Assembly: GCA_030386875.1 (NCBI GenBank)
Contig: CM059579.1
Span: 18,634,484 to 18,698,483 of the forward strand
Source: Morinoia aosen
Taxonomy: Eukaryota > Arthropoda > Malacostraca > Amphipoda > Talitridae
Length of the DNA stretch: 64,000 nt
Direction: 5' to 3'
In this document: piece by piece, positions 47,636 to 58,222 of the stretch
How positions within the stretch are numbered: position 1 is the first letter of the stretch
Layout of the letters: each line of letters opens with the position of its first letter
Position numbers and translations under genes: made by a program
Notes under the pieces: generated by a model
Seen by the model: only the letters and a program-made list of their open reading frames with translations
The model's database searches: none
What the model was told of the DNA's origin: nothing

Positions 47636-48480
47636 AATATTTTTTTCAAAAAAGCGTCCGGAAAGCTTGGAGTAAAAGCAGCAAGCGATTAAAGTCGACG
47701 GGTATCCTGCAGCGTCGTATTAATCGATTAACGAGCTAAAAAAAATTCAATAGGCCCCAAATGAGAAGAGATGTATTGAATAAAATAAATTTTGGATGAA
47801 ATTTCCCATGCAGTTGTCAAAGCAATCATGAGATGGACGGGAAATTTTTACTGAAATCGATTGAGAATTTCAACCGCGACGGAATTTATGCTGTTTCTGC
47901 ACAGGTCAATTTGAACAGTATGTAGTCTAATCAAAGCACGAAAATTCGGCTGCAGTTATGGTATGAGTATCATATATACTCTAAAAATATGCGAACAATA
48001 ATGTTCACGAATGAAGGTACATAAACCAATTATATATATCTATTGATGCTCTGGACAAAATATTGCCTCTCTAAATTGAAACCTTAAAAGATTAATTTAT
48101 ATTGACAAGATAAGCTCAGATGAAGTCTCTGATGGACTCTAATGAGATTCTCACGCGGAGACTTCATTGAGTTAAAAACTGCCGTAGTCTGACAATATGT
48201 AAAGGAAGTATTCTACATTCATGCTCTCCCTCCACCGCCGCGGTATATATATGCAGCCTCCCAGCACATGCTTGTGCCCTGTGTTGAGCAATTAACTACA
48301 GGTATAATTGTCAGCATATTTCGTGCACTGAGACGTATTATATAGCACGTTGAAAAATACCACTCTTCGCTCGATCTTAACAATTCATATTTTGTTAAGA
48401 CTGTCTTAAAATTCATGCAAGTAATTCACCAAGCTAGTCGGTTTTTAAATAGATTGCTATATATGTTTCAAGTAGTGTTT
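47636..48480. other. AT-rich non-coding sequence
   Basis: No ORF above 65 codons, and no repeat or RNA gene recognised. Confidence 0.55.
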
Positions 48481-48873
48481 ATGTAAACTTCTGTCCCCTC
48501 AGGGGGATACAACTATTGTATCTATGGGAACTAGCGCTCCCAGGGGGACTATGTGAGGGCCTGAGCTAAAGGTTAGGTAGGCTTCCTTTTTGTTGTAATA
48601 AAATAGGTTTTTGTTTTGTTACGGACCATCTTTTTTCGGTTCACTGCTGTCCTGTTTTTCAGCACCTACTACTTTCTTCTTCAACTTTTTTCTTGTTTCA
48701 TGAACTTCTTTCCTAGCTTACTGTTTCTGTGCACCTTGTGCATAGATTCCGCATTCCCCCAACTCCATACTAAATGGTGCCTTCCTCTTTCCTCTCTTGG
48801 AACATCTTTGTCGTGGTTAAGGGAAGCTAAAACTTTCTTATATAATAATAATAATAATAATGTAAACTTCCGT
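48481..48873 (+). mobile_element. Short retroposon copy 2 with target-site duplication and (TAA)n tail
   Basis: The body is 48495-48859 (365 bp), beginning CCCCTCAGGGGGATACAAC and ending in a run of TAA triplets. The flanks ATGTAAACTTCTGT (48481-48494) and ATGTAAACTTCCGT (48860-48873) form a 14-bp target-site duplication with one mismatch. The 5' end coincides exactly with that of copy 1 at 42509, so this is a defined short unit and not a random 5' truncation. The first 60 bp contain the inverted words CCCCT..AGGGGG and GCTCCC..GGGGG, which could fold. A (TAA)n tail is known for I-clade and some other non-LTR retrotransposons; the partner LINE is not in this window. Confidence 0.85.
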
Positions 48874-48973
48874 AATATACTCATACTCTCATTATTACCA
48901 AAGTTCTTTTTTACAATTCTTGGATTTGTTTATTTCCTACTAAAAATGTTGCTATAACACCTTACAGTATTGA

Positions 48974-49925
48974 CGCATATCCCCCAGCACTACCCAACAT
49001 CCCCACACATCCCCAGCACCACCCAACATCCCCACACATCCCCAGCACCACCCAACACCCCCACACATCCCCAGCACCACCCAACATCCCCACACATCCC
49101 CAGCACCACCCAACATCCCCACACATCCCCCAGCACCACCCAACATCCCCACACATCCCCAGCACCACCCAACATCCCCACACATCCCCCAGCACCACCC
49201 AACACCACCACACATCCCCAGCACCACCCAACATCCCCACACATCCCCCAGCACCACCCAACATCCCCACACATCCCCCAGCACCACCCAACATCCCCAC
49301 ACATCCCCAGCACCACCCAACACCACCACACATCCCCAGCACCACCCAACACCCCCACACATCCCCAGCACCACCCAACATCCCCACACATCCCCCAGCA
49401 CCACCCAACATCCCCACACATCCCCAGCACCACCCAACATCCCCACACATCCCCAGCACCACCCAACATCCCCACACATCCCCAGCACCACCCAACACCC
49501 CCACACATCCCCAGCACCACCCAACACCCCCACACATCCCCAGCACCACCCAACATCCCCACACATCCCCCAGCACCACCCAACATCCCCACACATCCCC
49601 AGCACCACCCAACATCCCCACACATCCCCCAGCACCACCCAACATCCCCACACATCCCCAGCACCACCCAACACCACCACACATCCCCAGCACCACCCAA
49701 CACCCCCACACATCCCCAGCACCACCCAACATCCCCACACATCCCCCAGCACCATCCAACATCCCCACACATCCCCCAGCACCACCCAACATCCCCACAC
49801 ATCCCCAGCACCACCCAACATCCCCACACATCCCCCAGCACCACCCAACATCCCCACACATCCCCAGCACCACCCAACACCCCCACACATCCTCAGCACC
49901 ACCCAATATCCCCACACATCCCCAT
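48974..49925 (+). repeat. C-rich 29/30-bp minisatellite, about 32 copies
   Basis: The unit is CAGCACCACCCAACATCCCC followed by ACACATCCC(C), with a 4C or 5C run making it 29 or 30 bp. A few units carry CACC for CATC. The plus strand is nearly free of G. The mixed unit length shifts frame along the array, yet no frame contains stops, so long threonine/proline/histidine-rich (plus) and glycine/tryptophan/cysteine-rich (minus) readings of 300 codons or more appear in several frames at once. The minus strand has three or four G-runs per unit. Confidence 0.97.
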
Positions 49926-51360
49926 CTCCACTCAATATTCCACGCGGCTCCCAGTCTCCTGACAAGCGACGGTGGGGCAAGAAATTCCGCTCACGCATCA
50001 CTTCCGAATGCATTCCAAAGGGCTTCTTAAAATTCAGAAAATTCGGCGCCGGTGTTTTTTTGGCGGACGTAAAAAGGCTTCTTTACGGCTGCGGCGCGCG
50101 GCTCTCATTGGCCACGGCTCTCTACGGCTGCAGTTCATGGCTCATTAATGCAATCATTCATCAAATGCTCCGAGCATCCGAATTTCATGTCTCGAGAGAT
50201 CGATTCTGAGTTGAAGTCGCACGGCCTCTGCATACGTTTGTCTCTCTCTCTGTGTATAGTTATCACTTGAGGTCTTTCAACATTTTTTTTAAAGTGTGAA
50301 ATGTTGTGTTTAGGCTCATTTCTGTCATTAGTGCTGTGCATTAAAGACCCTTCGCCTGCAGGTATTTTATCTTGCATTTCTACACTGCATTGCTTCATTT
50401 TTTCTCATGCTGGAGCTTAAATTTATGTAATTCATAAAGTAATCTAGAATATTAATCGAAAACTTTTCCATCACTGTAACTCGATACATTAGTGATACAT
50501 TCCTACTCGATTCCTACTACTCGATACATTAGTGACCGTAAACTATTTGCAATGTTAGTAAAAAGTTCATCATTAATATCCCATCGGTGCACTTGGAATA
50601 GACATTTCTGTATAGAAGCACTCCCATTTTGGCTTAAACACCGAGAGCACAACGCTGCCATGGGTATTCATCTCAGGTGACCTATAAGATGCGCATGCTT
50701 CAGTTGTCCCAGCTGTTATGATACGCTCAAGTACAGAATCTCTACGCGTTTACATGCTTTAGGAAGTATATGAACGGAAATGCTAAGTTAGCGATTTTAT
50801 CCCATTGGACACATTAAAAAATCCAAAGCTGCTCTTATCCAATCAATATCTTCTATACATGATGGTTATCAGAATGACAGCGCTTGCATCAAACACTATT
50901 CGAAATGATCGCCCTCGCGAATATGAAACAAATATCATATTTAAATCCCCACCCTTTTTTTGTACGTACACAAAGTGCTCTCCAAAATACATACTCCACC
51001 CAAAGGACTTAGCCACAAAAGTTCACTTCGCCCTGCAAGACACTCACTCATTAGACGGACAAAGAGCAAGCACTAGCGAGGCGATGGTGGCGGTGCATCA
51101 TGACCACCATCACACAATCGAGTCTTGTATCTGTCGCCAAGTGATCGCTGCCTCGTCCATCCCCTTCAGAGTATTTGCCTTTTCTTTCTGTCCCTCGCGA
51201 CCGCACCTCTTCTCTCCTCACACGCCCCACCTCCTCGTTTCATCTCCCTCAAGGAACCCTCACAACAAAACCCTCGTTTTTTGTCCCCCGCCCCGCCCCC
51301 CGCGACCCCCTCGGCTCTCATCCCCTCCCCAAAATCGATGCGTTGACCAGACCTCCTATC
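49926..51360. other. Non-coding sequence, pyrimidine-rich on the right
   Basis: A 215-codon plus-strand ORF (50805-51452) runs from unique sequence through a C/T-rich tract (51170-51350) into the next array. It shows no domain and its C-terminal part is repeat, so I do not call a gene. CpG-rich sequence lies at 50040-50120. Confidence 0.45.
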
Positions 51361-52852
51361 GCGACACTGACGCCTCTACACTGACGCCTGCACACGACGC
51401 CTCTACACTGACGCCTCTACACGACGCCTCTACACTGACGCCTCTACACTGACGCCTCTACACGACGCCTCTACACTGACGCCTCTACACTGACGCCTGC
51501 ACACGACGCCTCTACACTGACGCCTCTACACGACGCCTCTACACTGACGCCTCTACACTGACGCCTGCACACGACGCCTCTACACTTACGCCTCTACACG
51601 ACGCCTCTACACTGACGCCTCTACACTGACGCCTCTACACGACGCCTCTACACTGACGCCTCTACACGACGCCTCTACACTGACGCCTCTACACGACGCC
51701 TCTACACTGACGCCTCTACACTGACGCCTCTACACTGACGCCTCCACACGACGCCTGTACACTAACGCCTCCACACGACGTCTCTACACTGACGCCTCTA
51801 CACTGACGCCTCCACACACGCCTCTACACTGACGCCTCTACACTGACGCCTCTACACGACGCCTCTACACTGACGCCTCTACACTGACGCCTCCACACGA
51901 CGCCTCCACACGACGCCTCCACACGACGTCTCTACACTGACGCCTCTACACTGACGCCTCCACACGACGCCTCTACACTGACGCCTCTACACTGACGCCT
52001 CCACACGACGCCTCTACACTGACGCCTCTACATGTTGCCTCCATATGACGCCTCTACACTGGCGCCTCTACACTGACGCCTCCACACGACGCCTCCACAC
52101 GATGCCTCCACACGACGCCTCCACACGACGCCTCTACACTGACGCCTCCACACGACGCATCTACACTGACGCCTCTACACTGACGCCTCCACACGACGCC
52201 CCCACACGACGCCTCTACACTGACGCCTCCACTCGACGCCTCCACACGACACCTCCACGCACACGACACCTCCACACGACGTCTTTACACTGACGCCTCC
52301 ACACTGACGCCTCCACACGACGCCTCCACACTGACGCCTTTACACTGATGCCTCTACACTGACGCCTCCACACGACGCCTCTTCACTGACGGCTCCACAC
52401 GACGCCTCTACACTGACGCCTCCACACTGACGCCTCTACACTGACGCCTCCACACGACGCCTCTTCACTGACGGCGCCACACGACGCCTCTACACTGACG
52501 CCTCTACACTGACGCCTCTACACTGACGCCTCCACACTGACGCCTCCACACTGACGCCTCTACACTGACGCCTCTACACTGACGCTTTTACACTGACGCC
52601 TCTACACTGACGCCTCCACACGACGCCTCCACACTGACGCCTCCACACGACGCCTCCACACTGACGCCTCTACACTGACGTCTCTACACTGACGCCTCTA
52701 CACTGACGCCTCTACACTGACGCCTCTACACTGACGCCTCTACACTGACCTCTCTACACTGACGCCTCTATACCGACGCACCTAGACTGACGCCTCTACA
52801 CTGACGCCTGTACACTGACGCCTCTACACTGACGCCTCTACACTGACGTCAC
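51361..52852 (+). repeat. 13/14-bp minisatellite, about 108 copies (1.5 kb)
   Basis: GACGCCTCTACACT (14 bp) alternates irregularly with GACGCCTCTACAC or GACGCCTCCACAC (13 bp). Left of about 51720 the CTCTAC form dominates. In the middle CTCCAC forms cluster, and at the right (52640-52850) the 14-bp CTCTACACT form dominates again. Most units carry one CpG. Confidence 0.96.
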
Positions 52853-53396
52853 TGAACACGGACACCGGCATCATTTTACTGGAACTTTTACACTGCAGAG
52901 CTCCAACACTGACGTGCATGCTCTGTAAGAACTGTGCCGCTCCGCAATATCAAACGTCAGTATATGTAAACTTGATGTCGAGTTACTTTGCCCTGACTTC
53001 CTCATTTCTGCAAGTTCAATGAGAGGCTGGTAGTTGGGGAAAACATATACGTACAAATTCATACATACATATATATATCAGACACTTGAGATAACTAATT
53101 CAAGGACGGATAACTTATATATACATATATGTTATACGCCTTTGAGCCTTTGAATTATTTTGCCATACAGTCCCGATGTTAGTCCGGGCCAAATCAGGCA
53201 AGTGTCAAAACGGCGCGGTTACGAAGACGGACACCCTGCACACACACTGCACACCCCTCGGTCGCATATCTCGAGTTGCTGCTCCAGAAATCATCTAGTG
53301 TTCTCAATCTTTTGAACAGCTTTGAGGACTGACTGTTGCTCACGCTCCACATCAGTGACGTACGTAGTGTGTCGCTGATTTAAAGTGAATTTACAC
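52853..53396. other. Unique spacer between two minisatellites
   Basis: AT-rich with a palindromic stretch around 53056-53135 (ATATATATC...ACATATATGTTA). No gene seen. Confidence 0.55.
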
Positions 53397-54582
53397 GTTG
53401 CTATTGTGGTGATGTTGTGGTGTTTTTTTGGTGATGCTCTGATGATGTTGTGGTGATGTTGTGGTGATGTTGTGGTGATGTGGTGTTTTTTGGTGATGCT
53501 CTGATGATGTTGTGGTGATGTTGGGACTATGTTGTGGTGATGTTGTGGTGATGTGGTGATGATGTTGTGGTGATGTTGTGGTGTTTTTTTGGTGATGCTC
53601 TGATGATGTTGTGGTGATGTTGTGGTGTTTTTTTGGTGATGCTCTGATGATGTTGTGGTGATGTTGTGGTGATGTTGTGGTGATGTGGTGTTTTTTGGTG
53701 ATGCTCTGATGATGTTGTGGTGATGTTGTGGTGATGTGGTGATGATGTTGTGGTGATGTTGTGGTGTTTTTTTGGTGATGCTCTGATGATGTTGTGGTGA
53801 TGTTGTGACTATGTTGTGGTGATGTTGTGACTATGTTGTGGTGATGTTGTGCTGATGATGTGATGACGGTTGTGGTGATGTTGCGGTGATGTTTTGGTGA
53901 TGTTGTGGTGATGTTGTAGTGATGTGGTGATGTTGTGGTAATGTTGCTGTGATGTTGTAGTGATGTTGCGGTGATGTTGTGGTGATGTTGTGGTGATGTT
54001 GTGATGATGTTGTGGTGATGTTGTGGTGATGTTGTGGTGATGTTGCGGTGATGTTGTGGTGATGTTGTGATGATGTTGTGGTGATGTTGCTGTGATGTTG
54101 TAGTGATGTTGCGGTGATGTTGTGGTGATGTTGTGGTGATGTTGTGATGATGTTGGGGTGATGTTGTGATGATGTTGTAATGATGTTGTGGTGATGTTGT
54201 AGTGATGTTGTGGTGATGTTGTGATGATGTTGCTGTGATGTTGTAGTGATGTTGCGGTGATGTTGTGGTGATGTTGTGATGATGGTGTGATGATGTTGTG
54301 GTGATGATGTGGTGATGTTGTGGGGATGTTGTGCTGATGATGTGATAACGGTTGTGGTGATGTTGTGGGGACGTTGTGCTGATGGTGTGACGATGTTGCA
54401 ATGGTGTTCTGGTGATGTTGTGATGATGTTGTGCTTATGTTGTGACGATATGTTGTGGTGGAGTTATGGTGATGTGCTGATGTTTTGGTGATGTTGCAGT
54501 GTTGTGATGATATTGTGCTGATGTTGTACTAATGTTGTACTAATGTTGGCTGATGTGCTGATGTTGTGGTGATGTTGTAGGG
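53397..54582 (+). repeat. 11-bp minisatellite (GGTGATGTTGT), about 1.2 kb, with a higher-order left part
   Basis: The basic unit GGTGATGTTGT is repeated with substitutions such as GCGGTG, GTAGTG and GTGATGATG. From 53415 to 53790 a longer block (GGTGTTTTTTTGGTGATGC, then TCTGATGATGTTG) recurs about six times at varying spacing, forming a higher-order repeat. The right part (after 54290) decays. The 336-codon minus-strand reading rich in histidine/threonine (period 11 residues) is an artefact. Confidence 0.94.
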
Positions 54583-55015
54583 AAGTCAGGGTGCAGTCGT
54601 CAGAGGTGATGCCGATGTTACTGTCTGCCGTTCGTCACGACGCCCTGCAGCGGCAGACACGCAGCACCACACGCACTGCTGCAGCTGATCAGTTCCGTCA
54701 ATTTTACTCGTGTACTTAGCAATTATTTATGCATGTTACAGTAGCAATTACAGTCGCAACAAACGTTATCATACATTAGGTATGTATGTATATGTATGTG
54801 TAAGAAAGGCAACTTCTGTGCGATTTGTGTAGTTGGCCGAATTCTGTACCTGCTTCCGATGTCGTGCACGTGTGAAGTAATCCATCTGAGTGTCTTTTGT
54901 AACGAGAGTTTCTCTTTTTTGAGTCAAATTCTGGTCATGGCTGTCTAATCACCTTGTTTGTGATTAAATTTCACTTCGTTTTCAAAATTTCTTCGCTAAC
55001 AAGCGAAGTACTCAC
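54583..55015. other. Unique sequence between satellite and candidate promoter
   Basis: No ORF of note except the intron side of the candidate exon described next. The stretch around 54630-54690 is rich in CTGCAG/CAGC words. Confidence 0.5.
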
Positions 55016-55066
55016 CTTTTTACGAACCCATTTAGGGAAGGAATAGATTGTGTTTTGAGGTGCCAT
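55016..55066 (-). CDS. Candidate first coding exon, 17 codons, with a strong 5' splice site
   Basis: On the minus strand an ATG at 55066 opens MAPQNTIYSFPKWVRKK and reaches AAAAAG|GTGAGTACTT at 55016/55015, a near-consensus 5' splice donor in phase 0. The exon is 51 nt. Directly upstream on the same strand lies the CCAAT-box array (55072-55477), as expected for a promoter plus a short leader. However, one CCAAT box is only a few bases before the ATG, so transcription would have to start farther upstream. No downstream exon was identified left of 55015 and the peptide is not recognised. An upstream in-frame ATG at 55225 would lengthen it through the CpG-rich promoter sequence and seems less likely. 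Confidence 0.22.
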
Positions 55067-55071
55067 GTCAT

Positions 55072-55477
55072 CCAATAGGAGAGGCGCGGCGGTGACCTGC
55101 GGCACTCGTTTGCACCGCCTGATGAATGTAGCCAATGGGCGTCCAGGACTGGCACTCGAGGAGAGAAATTTCTCACCTTGCCTCGCGCGCCGCCAATGAA
55201 CGCGCTCCCTGCGTCTGACTTTCACACATTGGGTGTGAAAACTTGCACCTCGCTCCCATCTACCAATAGGAAGCGCGCGACTTATCAGCTTTCACACATT
55301 GGGTGTGAAAATTATCACTTTACAGTCTCAACCAATACGCACAGAGTATTTGATGAGCTCTTACGCAATGGGTGTGAAACGACGCACCTCGTGAGACTGA
55401 ACCAATGGCCTAGCTAGTGCGAAGATTTGATCACGCAGGTGTCGTGCGTATAGGCGCGCCAAACGCCAATGACCAAT
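55072..55477. promoter_or_regulatory. Phased array of CCAAT boxes in alternating orientation
   Basis: CCAAT or ATTGG pentamers begin at 55072, 55132, 55193, 55228 (ATTGG), 55263, 55298 (ATTGG), 55332, 55402, 55466 and 55473. A one-base variant (AATGG) at 55367 fills the remaining gap. From 55193 to 55402 the steps are 35, 35, 35, 34, 35 and 35 bp and orientation alternates. The outer steps are 60, 61 and 64 bp. The context is CpG-rich, with GCGCGCC, GAGGCGCGGCGG and similar words. CCAAT is bound by the trimer NF-Y, and multiple CCAAT boxes about 31-35 bp apart are a known feature of several cell-cycle gene promoters. The array is a strong candidate promoter or enhancer, possibly bidirectional. 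Confidence 0.6.
55220..55427 (+). repeat. Three 70-bp modules with a T-box-like palindrome around each inverted CCAAT
   Basis: Modules start at 55220, 55290 and about 55359. Modules 1 and 2 open with TTTCACAC, then ATTGG, then GTGTGAAA, a perfect inverted repeat with the inverted CCAAT box as spacer. Module 3 keeps GGGTGTGAAA but has TCTTACGC on the left. The second CCAAT box of each module lies 35 bp downstream. Outside these boxes the modules differ considerably, which suggests the boxes are retained while the rest drifts. The half-site GGTGTGAAA equals the T-box core; the Brachyury palindrome uses a 4-nt centre, this one a 5-nt centre. Confidence 0.7.
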
Positions 55478-55523
55478 CACGTAGAATATATGAGATGCTT
55501 AAGCTCTTAATAGATTTGGAACA

Positions 55524-55637
55524 ATGGCCTCTTGTAATGTAACTAACGGATGCCAGAGGAATGGAAACGTTTCTGAACCTTTAAATAATGGTTTCCAAAT
55601 TTTTTTGGCGTCAAGTATTGTAACGCCGCTCAGCTGA
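55524..55637 (+). CDS. Possible 37-codon small ORF downstream of the CCAAT array
   Basis: Opens at AACAATGG (A at -3, G at +4, a favourable start context) about 45 bp after the last CCAAT box and a TATA-like GAATATATGAG (55483-55493). It reads MASCNVTNGCQRNGNVSEPL and stops at 55637. It has no known domain, signal peptide or splice donor that I can defend. If the array is a bidirectional promoter this could be the first ORF of a plus-strand transcript, but chance is quite possible. Confidence 0.12.
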   Translation: MASCNVTNGCQRNGNVSEPLNNGFQIFLASSIVTPLS

Positions 55638-57968
55638 GAAGAAACTAGCATATGTTCACACTAAAGTAAGGCCGACAGTGCATCCAAATGTTTCAACTCA
55701 TGTGATTTTAAATCATGGCTTTAATTGTGGTTTTAATTCATAAGAGCAAGCCTTTCCGTGGTATGAATGCTTACGACCGCAGAATTTAAGGCTAGTTGCT
55801 TAATACCTCTGTTATTTTGGCTTTGCTTCTAGGTCCTCTTCGTGCAGTTTCGTTTTGCAACACTTGTGTATCTATTGGTGGGTCTTATTCTGTTGTCGCT
55901 GTGCAGCTTGTCTTCCTGTATCGCTCTTCTGCAGTTTTTTTTGCCTTTCTCGATCCTAGGAAAGGTCACATATTCTTAAGTGAGAATTGGCAAAAACAAC
56001 ATGTAATGAGAAGTAAACGTGATGTATACGAACTATGTTTTTTAATGTGAATCTTGTCTATGATTCCAAAATACTTCAGCTTAACGGGAGTAAAAAATTA
56101 ACTTGTGTAACCCCGTGGCCAAAAATAAAGTTTTTTTTTTATTGGAGAGATAATTCAGTCGCTATATATAGAATAGGATCAGGATGAAATGTTCAACTCT
56201 GCATTCTTTTCCTTATCATTTCTTCAATGCAATACGAGTATAAAGGTAACTTTCGATTGAATTTCACTCATTTAAATTATTGTGTTCATGCCGTTATAAT
56301 TAAAAACGGCTGTATTATTCCTAAGTTGGTTTTATGGTTCATGTATGAGAACCTCTTTTAAATGAACTGTTTAAACGCGTATCCTTTCTTCGTTTGGTTC
56401 CTCTACTGGTACGTAATGATATCATTCGAATAAATTTCAGTGTACTTAGCAAAACTGCAATTCAAAAGCAGAAAATATTATATGAGTCATTAGGATAAAG
56501 AAAGTTATAATTAAAATAACACGCACGGCGGCCGGCCTTCGTTGAACAAACGTATATAACGGAAGGTTGACACCGTTAACATTAAAACTTTTGACTAAAT
56601 ATCAGTGTGATGAAAAATTTTTCGTTGTAAAGAGCTGCAAGCTCTTGAAATGTTTTCCCGGTTTTCTGAGTGCTCCATTACATCATGAATAAAAATCGTT
56701 TCTTTATACGTTGAACATTTTACCGGCTTCTGAGGAGTTAACGACAATCGAGCGAGTATCCAATGCTAAATTAGCAGATATTCACCTTAGCTTATAATAT
56801 AAAACTTGATAAAAATGCTAGATACATTCAAAAAATAATTAAATTAAATTATCGAAATCGAATTCATAAACTTTAAACCAACTTACGGTGTCTTCCTCCA
56901 TTGTGTCTTCGATCGCGTCCGGAAATCATAATTGCCCCAGCATTTTATTGTACGCCTAGATATATATATAGCTAGGCTGCATCGCAACAAATATTGGCGT
57001 CATGTTGAACATCTTTTGTGAATGCTTAATTAACCCAATGTAAAAGACAGTTCTTTGTTGTCATAATATTTAAGGCTCTTATATTCTGTTTTTTGTTGCA
57101 AACATGCTTTCCTACCTTCTACAGACATATTCCATTTTTTTGCCACTTTCGTAGTGTGACTTTTTCCCCGTGTATATTTCAAACTTCGAGTCCTCGTAAC
57201 TATATTTAACAAGCATTTTCGACCACATTGTTATCAACACTGTAATAAAACGCCATGCATGGGACTCAATAAATTTATAAACATATTTTTTTGTGCATAA
57301 TTAATCCCTCCTATATGTTATAACGATGAGGATCTGCTTGCTTTGTCGGTCTCATTCAAATGATATGAAAAACCTGGCATCTGCTCACTTTTGTCTATAT
57401 AAGTCAAAAGCGTTGCTTTAAAACTTAGTCTATTGTTAAGAATATGTAGCTCATGATCGCGATGAAAAAGATACAGCAAATTTTTCAAAAATTTCTTGGC
57501 TAATAATAATTCAATATAGTAATATCAATTATACTGCTTGCTTGCCATGCGTGGTAGGTGCGTGTGTCTGTGGCGTTCTGCAGGGTGCTTATATATAACG
57601 ACCGTATATCTGTGATACGAGTTTCACCAGTGCACAAGTGCATGGAATATTTTAATCGCGGGTACTATATAGGATGGATATATTTGTTTTTCATCTATAT
57701 CTTAATTGAGACTTATTTTAGGAAACAGTTTTGATGGGTCGTGTACTTGCACTATAGTAGAGTATAAAGTGTAAACATATAAACACTTGAATATCAACGG
57801 TAAAGTTTGTCCAACAATTAAATAAACTGCCGGGCTGCGTGCATGAGGATTATACAGAATCTAATTGGAGCTCAATAGATGATTTACTATTCACTTCAAT
57901 TAAAAAATCTATTTTGTGCACATTGCTTTACCTCATATGTCTCACGCGCCATGCCTTATCGTTGTCCA
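55638..57968. other. AT-rich non-coding sequence
   Basis: Only short ORFs (84 codons or fewer), none recognised. Contains ordinary (TA)n runs. No repeat family member found. Confidence 0.5.
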
Positions 57969-58110
57969 TTTTTTGTTCCGTATATCATTGTCCTCTACTT
58001 TTTGTTCCGTACCGTTTTCCTCTATTTTTGTTCCTTATCTTTGTACGTCCTCTATTTTTTGTTCCTTATCGTTTTCCTGTATTTTTTGTTCCTTATCGTT
58101 GTTCTTGAGG
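57969..58110 (+). repeat. T-rich tandem repeat of 26-30 bp, five copies
   Basis: TTTTTGTTCCGTAT or TTTTTGTTCCTTAT recurs five times, each followed by TCGTTTTCCTCTA-type sequence. Confidence 0.85.
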
Positions 58111-58222
58111 TTAAAAGCGAAGGAAGGCGCTGTAGCAGCAGGCATGTAGAGTGTACAAAAGGCAGGGTGTTGCCGCCGTCGTTATCGCGTCTCCGACAAG
58201 GGGGCCGTGTTGTCGGCACTTA

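Noticed and set aside
48970-49962. 330-codon threonine/proline/histidine-rich ORF as a mucin-like protein
   Set aside because: The array mixes 29- and 30-bp units, so the frame drifts along it. Equally long ORFs exist on the minus strand in three frames.
50805-51452. 215-codon ORF as a gene
   Set aside because: It spans AT-rich unique sequence, a pyrimidine tract and the edge of a 13/14-bp satellite, has no domain, and its stop-free length is explained by low-complexity composition.
53391-54401. 336-codon histidine/threonine-rich ORF as a metal-binding or glue protein
   Set aside because: It is purely the 11-bp repeat read in one frame, with no unique coding sequence.
54971-55225. 84-codon minus-strand ORF starting at the upstream ATG (55225)
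   Set aside because: Its N-terminal half reads through the CpG-rich CCAAT modules and its C-terminal half passes a consensus splice donor, so the short exon starting at 55066 is the more plausible reading.
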